Positions 1-6,008 of a stretch of 7,020 nucleotides of DNA are shown here, one piece after another. The notes under the pieces were generated by a model. It was not told the DNA's origin, made no database searches, and saw only the letters and a list, made by a program, of their open reading frames with translations. A program made the position numbers and the translations under genes. How positions within the stretch are numbered: position 1 is the stretch's first letter; each line of letters opens with the position of its first letter. Source of the DNA: an uncultured Granulicatella sp. (GTDB taxonomy: Bacteria > Bacillota > Bacilli > Lactobacillales > Aerococcaceae); NCBI RefSeq assembly GCF_938030755.1, contig NZ_CALHIF010000060.1, positions 1-7,020 of the forward strand. Direction: 5' to 3'.

Positions 1-705
1 CGTGAAATTTCCCTATTACTTCGTCGTCCACCAGGTCGTGAAGCATATCCAGGGGATGTATTCTACTTGCACTCACGTTTATTAGAACGTGCCGCTAAAT
101 TAAACGATGAATTAGGCGGAGGATCTTTAACAGCCTTACCAATCATCGAAACACAAGCAGGAGATATTTCCGCATATATCCCAACAAACGTAATCTCTAT
201 TACCGATGGACAAATTTTCTTAGAAAGTGACTTGTTCTATTCAGGGGTACGTCCAGGGTTATCAGCCGGATTATCTGTATCGCGTGTTGGGGGTTCTGCC
301 CAAATTAAAGCGATGAAAAAAGTTTCAGGTACATTACGTATCGACTTAGCAAGTTACCGTGAATTAGAAGCCTTCACACAATTTGGTTCTGATTTGGATG
401 CGGCAACTCAACAAAAATTAAATCGTGGTAAACGTACGGTAGAAGTCTTAAAACAAGACGTTCACCAACCATTACCAATCGAGTATCAAGTATCGATTTT
501 ATTTGCTTTAACACATGGCTTATTAGATGCGATTCCAATTGATCGTATTAAACCATTTGAAAAAGCGTTATATCAACATTTAGAAAGTGAACATAGAGAT
601 TTATTAAATGAAATCCGCGATCAACATGTGATTTTGGATGAAGAGAAATTCTATAAAGTAATTGAGAATTTCAAACAAATTCATTTATTTGATCGTGTTA
701 AATAA
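1..705 (+). CDS. atpA: ATP synthase F1 subunit alpha, 3' part
   Basis: This is the C-terminal 234 codons of the alpha subunit of F1Fo ATP synthase; the reading frame is open through base 1, so the 5' half lies outside the window. Alpha alternates with beta in the cytoplasmic alpha3beta3 hexamer and carries non-catalytic nucleotide sites. The fragment opens with the conserved RRPPGREAYPGDVFYLHSR stretch. The VSRVGGSAQ motif follows, and its arginine (codon 283-285) is the arginine finger that reaches into the neighbouring catalytic beta site in this family. The C-terminal helical domain runs from roughly base 330 to the stop (TAA 703-705). Length and motifs match an intact C-terminus of a roughly 500-residue family. 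atpG follows after 24 bases in the same operon. Identification is secure; only the missing 5' part is unknown. Confidence 0.98.
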   Translation, partial: REISLLLRRPPGREAYPGDVFYLHSRLLERAAKLNDELGGGSLTALPIIETQAGDISAYIPTNVISITDGQIFLESDLFYSGVRPGLSAGLSVSRVGGSAQIKAMKKVSGTLRIDLASYRELEAFTQFGSDLDAATQQKLNRGKRTVEVLKQDVHQPLPIEYQVSILFALTHGLLDAIPIDRIKPFEKALYQHLESEHRDLLNEIRDQHVILDEEKFYKVIENFKQIHLFDRVK

Positions 706-711
706 GCGTAG

Positions 712-724
712 AAAGGAGAGGTGA
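712..724 (+). promoter_or_regulatory. Bipartite ribosome binding site of atpG
   Basis: The sequence AAAGGAG (712-718) is followed directly by AGGTGA (719-724). Each half matches a different part of the anti-Shine-Dalgarno complement AAAGGAGGTGAT, as if that consensus carried two extra bases. The second half leaves 5 bases before ATG 730; the first leaves 11. A GTG inside the site (721) opens GTG-ACC-TGA, which stops immediately before the ATG, so initiation there would give no gamma subunit. Confidence 0.75.
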
Positions 725-729
725 CCTGA

Positions 730-1662
730 ATGACGGCTTCCTTAAATGATTTAAAGAAGAGAATTGTTTCAACAAAGAAAACAAGTCAAATCACTAGCGC
801 CATGCAGATGGTTTCTGCAGCAAAATTAGCAAAATCTGAGCAAGCAGTGCGTCACTATCAAGACTACGCTCAAAAAATCCGTGAAGTTGTAACTCACTTA
901 CTATACGCAAATCACAATAAAGAAGTGGTTGTCGATGGAACGTCAGAAGACGGAGAAGTAGTTACTTCTTTTATCGACTATCACGATTTATTAATTGAAC
1001 GTCCAGTTAAAAAGACTGGGTATTTAGTGATTTCATCTGATCAAGGACTTGCTGGGAGTTACAACTCTTCCATTTTCCAATCAACAAGAGAAATGTTAGA
1101 GTTAGACCACCAATCAAAGGATGAATATGTCATCTTAACAATTGGGGATGCTGCAAGTCGCTTCTTCAAAAAAATGGGAGTGGATGTACGTCTTGAAATT
1201 AATGATGTATCAGATATTCCAACCTTTGAAGAAGTAAGAAAGATTGTGTCAAGTGCGGTCCAAATGTTCCGTGACGGTGAATTTGATGAGTTTTACGTTT
1301 GCTATAATCACCATGTAAACGCACTGTTATCAAACTATCGTGTTGAAAAGATGTTACCAATTATCGACTTGGATGAAGACGAAGCAAAAGAGTACGAATT
1401 GGATTATATTTTCGAACCAAATAAGGAAATAATTATGGACATCTTGCTCCCACAATATGCAGAATCGCTTATTTACGGAGCCATTATCGATGCCAAATCA
1501 GCAGAACATGCCTCTCGTATGACTGCAATGAGAAGCGCTACGGATAATGCTAAAGATTTAATTAGTAACTTAACACAAGATTTGAACCAGAGACGACAAG
1601 CGCAAATTACACAAGAAATTACAGAAATTGTCGGTGGAGCAGCCGCTCTGGAAGAACATTAG
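730..1662 (+). CDS. atpG: ATP synthase F1 subunit gamma
   Basis: This 310-residue protein is the gamma subunit, the central rotor shaft of F1 that couples proton flow through Fo to the conformational cycle of the three beta subunits. The N-terminal helix (about residues 1-60, including ITSAMQMVSAAKLAK) and the C-terminal helix (about 243-305) form the antiparallel coiled coil inside the hexamer. The family signature lies at 293-307 (ITQEITEIVGGAAAL). The middle holds the Rossmann-like domain, with ISSDQGLAGSYNSS at 101-114. At 310 residues it is somewhat longer than the roughly 286-residue Bacillus/E. coli form; the extra length appears to lie around residues 62-95, before the GYLVISSDQGL strand, and gamma subunits of lactic acid bacteria are often of this larger size. 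The ATG at 730 is supported by the strong site at 712-724 and by the conserved N-terminus beginning SLNDLKKRI. The stop is TAG at 1660-1662. Confidence 0.97.
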   Translation: MTASLNDLKKRIVSTKKTSQITSAMQMVSAAKLAKSEQAVRHYQDYAQKIREVVTHLLYANHNKEVVVDGTSEDGEVVTSFIDYHDLLIERPVKKTGYLVISSDQGLAGSYNSSIFQSTREMLELDHQSKDEYVILTIGDAASRFFKKMGVDVRLEINDVSDIPTFEEVRKIVSSAVQMFRDGEFDEFYVCYNHHVNALLSNYRVEKMLPIIDLDEDEAKEYELDYIFEPNKEIIMDILLPQYAESLIYGAIIDAKSAEHASRMTAMRSATDNAKDLISNLTQDLNQRRQAQITQEITEIVGGAAALEEH

Positions 1663-1670
1663 GATTTTAG

Positions 1671-1677
1671 AAGGAGG
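1671..1677 (+). promoter_or_regulatory. Ribosome binding site deciding the TTG start of atpD
   Basis: AAGGAGG lies 8 bases before TTG 1686, the preferred distance, but only 3 bases before ATG 1681, which is too close for normal initiation. The ATG opens ATG-GAT-TGA, a two-codon frame whose stop (1687-1689) overlaps the TTG (1686-1688). Spacing and the homology of the protein N-terminus (MRTGKILQVVGPVVDV) both select the TTG. Confidence 0.85.
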
Positions 1678-1685
1678 AAAATGGA

Positions 1686-3110
1686 TTGAGAACTGGAAAG
1701 ATTTTACAAGTTGTAGGGCCAGTTGTAGACGTGGTATTTCCTTTAGAAGAAGGCGTTCCAGATATTCATAATGCATTACAAGTTGTGAAAACAGCAAATG
1801 ATGGTAGCGAAAAAACGGTTACTTTAGAAACTGCTGTAGAATTAGGGGATGGTGCAATTCGTACAATCGCCATGGAATCTACAGATGGTTTGCAACGTGG
1901 CATGAAAGTAGTGGACTTAGGGCGCACAATTAGCGTTCCAGTGGGACCTGAAACACTAGGTCGTGTATTCAACGTTCTTGGAGACACGATCGACTTGAAG
2001 GAACCATTCCCAGCAGATTTCACACGACATGAAATCCATAAACCAGCACCAAAATTTGAAGAATTAAACAGTCAATATGAAATTCTACAAACAGGGATTA
2101 AAGTTATTGACCTTTTAGCACCTTATCTTAAAGGTGGTAAAATCGGTTTATTTGGTGGTGCCGGTGTAGGGAAAACCGTATTAATTCAAGAATTGATTCA
2201 TAATATCGCTGAAGAGCTTGGTGGTATTTCAGTATTTACAGGGGTAGGGGAACGTACTCGTGAAGGGAACGACCTTTACCATGAAATGCAAGAATCAGGC
2301 GTATCAGCTAAAACAGCGATGGTGTTTGGACAAATGAACGAACCACCAGGAGCTCGTATGCGTGTAGCACTAACAGGCTTAACCATTGCGGAATACTTCC
2401 GTGATATGGAAAAGCAAGACGTGCTTTTATTCATCGATAACATTTATCGTTTCACACAAGCAGGATCAGAAGTATCAGCGTTACTTGGGCGAATGCCTTC
2501 TGCCGTAGGGTATCAACCAACATTGGCGACAGAAATGGGGCAATTACAAGAACGTATCAGTTCTACTAAAGACGGTTCTATTACATCTATTCAAGCGATT
2601 TACGTGCCAGCCGACGACTATACTGACCCAGCTCCAGCAACAACATTCGCTCACTTAGATGCAACTACAAACTTAGAGCGTCGTTTAACAGAACAAGGGA
2701 TTTATCCAGCGGTGGATCCCCTTGCTTCAACTTCAAGTGCCCTAACTCCAGAAATTGTGGGGGAAGAACATTATGAAGTAGCAATGAAAGTACAACAAAT
2801 GCTTCAACGTTATCGTGAATTACAAGACATCATTGCCATCTTGGGGATTGATGAATTATCAGATAGCGAAAAAGTTATTGTAAACCGTGCAAGAAGAATT
2901 CAATTCTTCTTATCGCAAAACTTCCACGTTGCTGAAGCCTTTACTGGACAACCTGGTTCATACGTTCCAATTAAAGATACGGTTCGCGGATTTAAAGGAA
3001 TTATCGATGGTTTATATGATGATATTCCAGAAGATATGTTTCGTAACGTAGGACCAATCGAAGACGTTATTAAAAAAGCTAAAGCAGCAGGATTTGTTGG
3101 AGGAAATTAA
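1686..3110 (+). CDS. atpD: ATP synthase F1 subunit beta
   Basis: This 474-residue protein is the catalytic beta subunit of F1, which makes or hydrolyses ATP at the alpha-beta interfaces. The N-terminal barrel covers about residues 1-80. The P-loop GGAGVGKT is at 157-164, the catalytic glutamate is in GERTREG (Glu189), and Walker B (LLFIDNI) ends at 253 with Asp251. The adenine-stacking tyrosine is Tyr340 in GIYPAVDPL. The DELSD loop is at 389-393, with DELSDSEK in place of the common DELSEEDK. Every catalytic residue I can check is present, and the length is normal. One oddity is tyrosine at 254 in DNIYRFTQAG, where phenylalanine is almost universal. Translation starts at TTG, chosen because MRTGK aligns with the usual M-x-S/T-GK start of the family and because the ribosome binding site is 8 bases away. 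The atpC start follows only 2 bases after the stop. Confidence 0.98.
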   Translation: MRTGKILQVVGPVVDVVFPLEEGVPDIHNALQVVKTANDGSEKTVTLETAVELGDGAIRTIAMESTDGLQRGMKVVDLGRTISVPVGPETLGRVFNVLGDTIDLKEPFPADFTRHEIHKPAPKFEELNSQYEILQTGIKVIDLLAPYLKGGKIGLFGGAGVGKTVLIQELIHNIAEELGGISVFTGVGERTREGNDLYHEMQESGVSAKTAMVFGQMNEPPGARMRVALTGLTIAEYFRDMEKQDVLLFIDNIYRFTQAGSEVSALLGRMPSAVGYQPTLATEMGQLQERISSTKDGSITSIQAIYVPADDYTDPAPATTFAHLDATTNLERRLTEQGIYPAVDPLASTSSALTPEIVGEEHYEVAMKVQQMLQRYRELQDIIAILGIDELSDSEKVIVNRARRIQFFLSQNFHVAEAFTGQPGSYVPIKDTVRGFKGIIDGLYDDIPEDMFRNVGPIEDVIKKAKAAGFVGGN

Positions 3111-3112
3111 AG

Positions 3113-3538
3113 ATGGCTGAACATGAATTACTGGTCGTTGTCACAACACCAGAAGGAAAAGTGTATAACCATCGTTCCTATTCTGTGAGTGCCGATGCAG
3201 TCGATGGCGGAATCACCATACTACCGCATCATGCTCCCATCATGCTTCCTTTAAAAATCGGAGCACTTCGAGTGAAACGATTCTTAGAGGATTCGCCAAC
3301 TGATTATATTGCAATCGGTGGTGGAGTTATGGAAGTGCGGGATAATGTCGTAACGATTATTGCCAACGTGGCTGAACGTGCAAGAGACATTGATGTGACA
3401 CGTGCCGAACATGCAAAAGATAAAGCTGAAAAAGTATTAAGCGATACAAGTCGTTCAAAAAGCGATATGGATCGTGCGAAAATTGCTTTAAGTAAGGCAA
3501 TCAATCGTATTGGTGTTTATAAGCATAGAAGAAAATAA
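3113..3538 (+). CDS. atpC: ATP synthase F1 subunit epsilon
   Basis: This 141-residue protein is the epsilon subunit, which joins the gamma shaft to the c-ring and can inhibit ATP hydrolysis through its C-terminal helices. The N-terminal beta-sandwich (about residues 1-88) carries the family motif ILPHHAPIM at 36-44. The C-terminal helical hairpin (about 89-135) includes IDVTRA at 93-98, which fits the I(L)DxxRA motif linked to ATP binding in Bacillus-type epsilon subunits. The ribosome binding site GGAGG (3099-3103) lies within the last codons of atpD, and the gap between genes is 2 bases, so translation is probably coupled to atpD. The stop codon lies inside the terminator palindrome, making this the last gene of the operon. 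Length and motifs are normal. Confidence 0.97.
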   Translation: MAEHELLVVVTTPEGKVYNHRSYSVSADAVDGGITILPHHAPIMLPLKIGALRVKRFLEDSPTDYIAIGGGVMEVRDNVVTIIANVAERARDIDVTRAEHAKDKAEKVLSDTSRSKSDMDRAKIALSKAINRIGVYKHRRK

Positions 3539-3569
3539 AAGAGAGGATGCATGCATCCTCTCTTTTATT
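3534..3569 (+). terminator. Rho-independent terminator of the atp operon (perfect 36-base palindrome)
   Basis: Bases 3534-3569 are a perfect palindrome centred between 3551 and 3552. Its GC-containing core GAGAGGATGC / GCATCCTCTC is flanked by AAAA on the 5' side and TTTT on the 3' side. The atpC stop codon (3536-3538) lies in the 5' arm. As RNA it gives a long hairpin with a minimal loop of about 4 bases and a short U run, typical of an intrinsic terminator. Because it is symmetric it could also work on transcripts from the opposite strand. Confidence 0.9.
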
Positions 3570-3578
3570 GTTCAGACA

Positions 3579-3608
3579 AAAAACTAGCAGATATTTCTGC
3601 TAGTTTTT
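3579..3608 (-). terminator. Rho-independent terminator of the minus-strand cluster, probably bidirectional
   Basis: The arms at 3579-3590 and 3597-3608 are perfectly complementary over 12 bases (AAAAACTAGCAG and its reverse complement) around a 6-base loop, ATATTT. Read on the minus strand, it begins 4 bases beyond the stop of the thioredoxin-like gene and ends in a run of T. Read on the plus strand it also ends in TTTTT, so it can back up the atp terminator nearby. Confidence 0.88.
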
Positions 3609-3612
3609 AATT

Positions 3613-4104
3613 TTATAAAATTTCTTTGATGTATGATTCGATTTCTTCTTGAGGAATGACACCAGCTGATTTCTTAACGATTTTTCCATTTTTATCCGTG
3701 AAGATTAGGGTCGGAATTTCTATAATTTCGTGATACTTTTGGAAGCTTGAATCAACATCTGAGTAATAATTGAGCGAAAGAGAATGTTCTTTCAAGTATT
3801 TTTTCCCATTCTCAATCGGTTCTTTTTGACTAATCATCGCAACGCCAACAAATTCTACTTTATCTCCATATTTTTCTTTTAAAGCATTTAAGATAGGAAG
3901 TTCTTGTTGACAGTCTGGACACCAACTTGCCCAAGCATAATAGACTGTTGGTTTTCCAGTGAAGTCTTTTTCTGTTAATTTCTTTCCATTTTCGTCTTGA
4001 AATACAACATTTGCGTTAGCAGCATTACTGTTATCGGGTAAAAAATAGAAGATAGCTAGTCCTGCAACCATTAATGCTGCAAGTGCTAATAAAATTTTTT
4101 TCAT
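3613..4104 (-). CDS. Membrane-anchored thioredoxin-like (TlpA/ResA-type) protein
   Basis: This 163-residue protein has a thioredoxin fold held on the outer face of the membrane. Residues 4-22 form a hydrophobic segment after a KK pair; there is no lipobox cysteine, so it is either an uncleaved anchor or a signal peptide cut near the NAANA stretch (about 27-31). The redox centre is WCPDC (Cys62, Cys65), and the cis-proline opposite is Pro131 in EIPTLIF. By family knowledge such proteins reduce or exchange disulfides in exported proteins. Partner and direction of electron flow cannot be read here: no CcdA-type electron donor and no methionine sulfoxide reductase lies in the window. The start has AGAGGA (4109-4114) 4 bases upstream. 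It is the last gene of a four-gene minus-strand cluster, 18 bases after the split-barrel flavoprotein gene, and a terminator follows. Family assignment is firm; the exact role is open. Confidence 0.88.
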   Translation of the reverse strand: MKKILLALAALMVAGLAIFYFLPDNSNAANANVVFQDENGKKLTEKDFTGKPTVYYAWASWCPDCQQELPILNALKEKYGDKVEFVGVAMISQKEPIENGKKYLKEHSLSLNYYSDVDSSFQKYHEIIEIPTLIFTDKNGKIVKKSAGVIPQEEIESYIKEIL

Positions 4105-4122
4105 AAAATCCTCTTTCTAATC

Positions 4123-4548
4123 TTATTCGTGTATGTCAAACACGTATTTATGTCCTTGAGTAAGGCTATGGTAGAATCCTTTACCTTCGTATAAGTGGAA
4201 TACTTGAACGCCAGCAATATCTTCTTCGTTAGGGTAAACATCTTTTACGAATGGATTATCTTTTAGAACTTCCTCAAGACGTTCACGACCGATTTCTTTT
4301 ACAACACCTTCGATACGAATGACTTGAATTAAGTAGTCTTCGCTCTTCATGGCAGTAATGGCAACTTTTGGGTTCTTTTGTAGTTGTTTATAGAAATTTG
4401 TTTTAGGACTGGTCATGAAGAACACACCTTTTTCATTCGCAACACCGATATGAATATGACGTGCGTGAGGTTGGTTGTTTTCATCCGCGGTCGAAATAAC
4501 AGCTACATTCATTTCTTCTAAAATACTTAAAATTTCATTGACTTCCAT
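4123..4548 (-). CDS. Pyridoxamine 5'-phosphate oxidase family (FMN-binding split barrel) protein
   Basis: This 141-residue protein resembles the small flavin-binding split-barrel proteins grouped under the pyridoxamine-phosphate-oxidase family. Residues 14-36 (NVAVISTADENNQPHARHIH, then IGV) and 41-66 (GVFFMTSPKTNFYKQLQKNP, then KVAITA) match the two opening strand pairs of the barrel and the Thr/Ser-Lys region that usually meets the flavin phosphate. It is shorter than true PdxH (over 200 residues) and lacks its C-terminal extension, so vitamin B6 synthesis is unlikely. Members of this group are mostly uncharacterised flavin-dependent reductases or stress proteins. The start at 4546-4548 has AAGGAG (4557-4562) 8 bases upstream. 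It lies 46 bases after the glutathione peroxidase gene and 18 bases before the thioredoxin-like gene, which suggests a redox role. Fold family is fairly sure; substrate unknown. Confidence 0.82.
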   Translation of the reverse strand: MEVNEILSILEEMNVAVISTADENNQPHARHIHIGVANEKGVFFMTSPKTNFYKQLQKNPKVAITAMKSEDYLIQVIRIEGVVKEIGRERLEEVLKDNPFVKDVYPNEEDIAGVQVFHLYEGKGFYHSLTQGHKYVFDIHE

Positions 4549-4594
4549 GGTGATTTCTCCTTACCGTTTTCTTTTTATTTTATCATAGTTTGTA

Positions 4595-5071
4595 TTATGA
4601 AAGAAGACTTGCGATTTCATCTCGAATTTGTTCAGGCGTTGTAGTCGGAGCGAAACGTTTTAAAACCGTTCCATCCTTTGCTACAAGGAATTTTGTAAAG
4701 TTCCATTTAACCTTTTCGCCGAGGAGGCCTTTAGTTTCTTTCTTTAATAGGGCAAATAATGGATGTGTTTGGGGACCATTTACCTTAATCTTACCAAACA
4801 TTGGGAAAGTCGTATTGTATGTCAATTGGCAATGTGCGACTGCTTGTTCAGCAGTGAGGGGTTCTTGGCCAGCAAATTGATTACAAGGGAATCCTAGAAC
4901 AGAAAAACCTTTGTCTTTGAACTCCAAATAGAGTTTTTCTAGTCCTTCAAATTGTGGGGCAAGCCCGCATCCGCTGGCTGTATTCACAATGAGTAGTAAT
5001 TGTCCTTTATAGTCTTCTAGAGTAGTTACCTCTCCACTGACGGTAGGGACTTCGATTTCATAAATTGACAT
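4595..5071 (-). CDS. Glutathione peroxidase family protein, probably thioredoxin-dependent
   Basis: This 158-residue cytoplasmic protein reduces hydrogen peroxide or organic hydroperoxides. The peroxidatic cysteine is Cys35 in NTASGCGLAPQ, in place of selenocysteine. The other tetrad residues are present: Gln69 in FPCNQFAGQEP, and Trp123-Asn124 in WNFTKF. Cys81 in HCQLTYNTTFPMF sits where the resolving cysteine of two-cysteine enzymes lies, and such enzymes are usually recharged by thioredoxin rather than glutathione. Length is normal for the bacterial family (about 155-165 residues), which lacks the oligomerisation loop of animal enzymes. The start ATG (5069-5071) has AAGGA (5078-5082) 6 bases upstream. 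It follows the HAD phosphatase gene after 16 bases, so the two are probably cotranscribed. The symbol gpx or bsaA would be used for homologues, but the sequence does not single one out. Confidence 0.94.
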   Translation of the reverse strand: MSIYEIEVPTVSGEVTTLEDYKGQLLLIVNTASGCGLAPQFEGLEKLYLEFKDKGFSVLGFPCNQFAGQEPLTAEQAVAHCQLTYNTTFPMFGKIKVNGPQTHPLFALLKKETKGLLGEKVKWNFTKFLVAKDGTVLKRFAPTTTPEQIRDEIASLLS

Positions 5072-5087
5072 CTATTTTCCTTCTTTC

Positions 5088-5855
5088 TTAAATAAGGCCA
5101 TAGTGTTTTAAACCATTCACAATGCCGTTATCTGTGTTATCCGTTGTAATAAATTCAGCAATTTCTTTTAAGATTGGAAGAGCATTTCCCATTGCCACAG
5201 GATGCTGAACAGCTTGAAGCATTTCAATATCGTTTGGACCGTCACCAAAAGCAAAGGTTTTAGCGTCTTCTTGGTTCAAATACTCTAAGAAGCGTTTGAT
5301 TCCTTCCGCTTTTGAATTCCCTTTTGTAATCACATCAACTGAGTACGGTGTGTTACGAAGGAAATCAAGGTGAGGGAAGGCTTCCTTATATTTTTCTTCC
5401 GCTGGTGGAAGGCAGATGAAGAGCAGCATGTTAACCGGATTCTCTTTATAAAAATCTTCTTTTAATGCAGGGGGATTCGTGTGAATAAATCCATAAGCAT
5501 CTTTTGCCCCTTCGGAGGATGCTACAAGATAAAACCGTTCGTGATTATAAGCAGTGAGCCCGTAACCATCTTCTTTTACCATTTGATGGAATTTCTCTAC
5601 CGTTTCAGTTGGAATCTGCGAAGAATAGATAATCTGTTCTTGATAAAGAACCACTTGCCCGTTCATAAAAATTCCTGAGTGGATATTAGCGCTCTCCATA
5701 ATATCACGTGTTTCAGCAGGAGAACGTCCTGTTGCGATAAAGGGCTCATATCCATTGCCTTTTAGTGTTTGAATGGCTTCGGCTGTGGCAACGTCCACTT
5801 TTGACTCCCCGTTTAATAGTGTTCCATCCAAATCAAAAAATACAAAACCTTTCAT
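5088..5855 (-). CDS. Cof-type HAD-IIB family phosphatase
   Basis: This 255-residue protein is a haloacid-dehalogenase-superfamily phosphohydrolase of the Cof subfamily, soluble and magnesium-dependent. Motif I is FFDLDGTLL (nucleophile Asp8, acid/base Asp10). Motif II is IATGRS with Thr42, motif III is Lys182 in GNSKAEGI, and motif IV is FGDGPND at 203-209 with its metal-binding aspartates. The stretch between motifs II and III (about residues 80-180) is the C2B cap that determines substrate. Family members hydrolyse small phosphates such as sugar phosphates, FMN or pyridoxal phosphate; the substrate cannot be read from sequence. The ATG at 5853-5855 has GGAG (5863-5866) 7 bases upstream and an extended -10 promoter a little farther off, so this is the first gene of the minus-strand cluster. 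All catalytic residues are present and the length is typical. Confidence 0.93.
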   Translation of the reverse strand: MKGFVFFDLDGTLLNGESKVDVATAEAIQTLKGNGYEPFIATGRSPAETRDIMESANIHSGIFMNGQVVLYQEQIIYSSQIPTETVEKFHQMVKEDGYGLTAYNHERFYLVASSEGAKDAYGFIHTNPPALKEDFYKENPVNMLLFICLPPAEEKYKEAFPHLDFLRNTPYSVDVITKGNSKAEGIKRFLEYLNQEDAKTFAFGDGPNDIEMLQAVQHPVAMGNALPILKEIAEFITTDNTDNGIVNGLKHYGLI

Positions 5856-5885
5856 TCCGTCACTCCATTCGTTTAGTCTTATTTT

Positions 5886-5894
5886 AGTATACCA
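5886..5894 (-). promoter_or_regulatory. Extended -10 promoter for the HAD-peroxidase cluster
   Basis: On the minus strand this reads TGGTATACT, that is TGn followed by TATACT, one mismatch from the TATAAT consensus. No good -35 hexamer lies 16-18 bases upstream, which is common for extended -10 promoters. Transcription would start near 5879, giving a leader of about 24 bases that contains the ribosome binding site. Confidence 0.5.
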
Positions 5895-5969
5895 TGTTTT
5901 AAAGGATTTTAATTGTAGTTCGAATTGAAAGCATTTCGCGTGAAAGAGTAGAATTATCGTAGTTTTTAT

Positions 5970-5977
5970 GTTAAAAT
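5970..5977 (+). promoter_or_regulatory. Extended -10 promoter for secG
   Basis: TATGTTAAAAT contains TGn (5969-5971) followed by TAAAAT (5972-5977). The hexamer 17 bases upstream (5949-5954, TAGAAT) is a weak -35. Transcription would start near 5984, about 25 bases before the secG start. It diverges from the promoter at 5886-5894, with about 75 bases between the two -10 elements. Confidence 0.42.
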
Positions 5978-5994
5978 TGAAAAGAATTTTAGTT

Positions 5995-6001
5995 AAGGAG
6001 G
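5995..6001 (+). promoter_or_regulatory. Ribosome binding site supporting the TTG start of secG
   Basis: AAGGAGG lies 7 bases before TTG 6009. No ATG or GTG in this frame falls at a usable distance, and the SecG N-terminus begins exactly at the TTG, so the non-ATG start is well supported. Confidence 0.85.
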
Positions 6002-6008
6002 GAATCCT

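Noticed and set aside
1681..1689. ATG at 1681 as the true atpD start with a sequencing frameshift
   Set aside because: The ATG is only 3 bases from the ribosome binding site, and the TTG frame already gives an N-terminus of the right length and sequence without any correction.
4555..4594. Promoter or weak hairpin (TCATA/TATGA) between the peroxidase and split-barrel genes
   Set aside because: On the minus strand there is a TATGAT that could be a -10, but no -35 or TG extension. The 5-base AT stem is too weak for a terminator, so neither is called.
4590..4880. Plus-strand open frame of 96 codons opposite the glutathione peroxidase gene
   Set aside because: It lies antisense to a clear peroxidase gene with all catalytic residues, has no ribosome binding site, and its protein resembles no family I know.
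5925..5945. GAAAGCATTTC as an operator in the divergent region
   Set aside because: Arms of only 4 bases with a 3-base spacer, in AT-rich DNA, are expected by chance, and no second copy is present.
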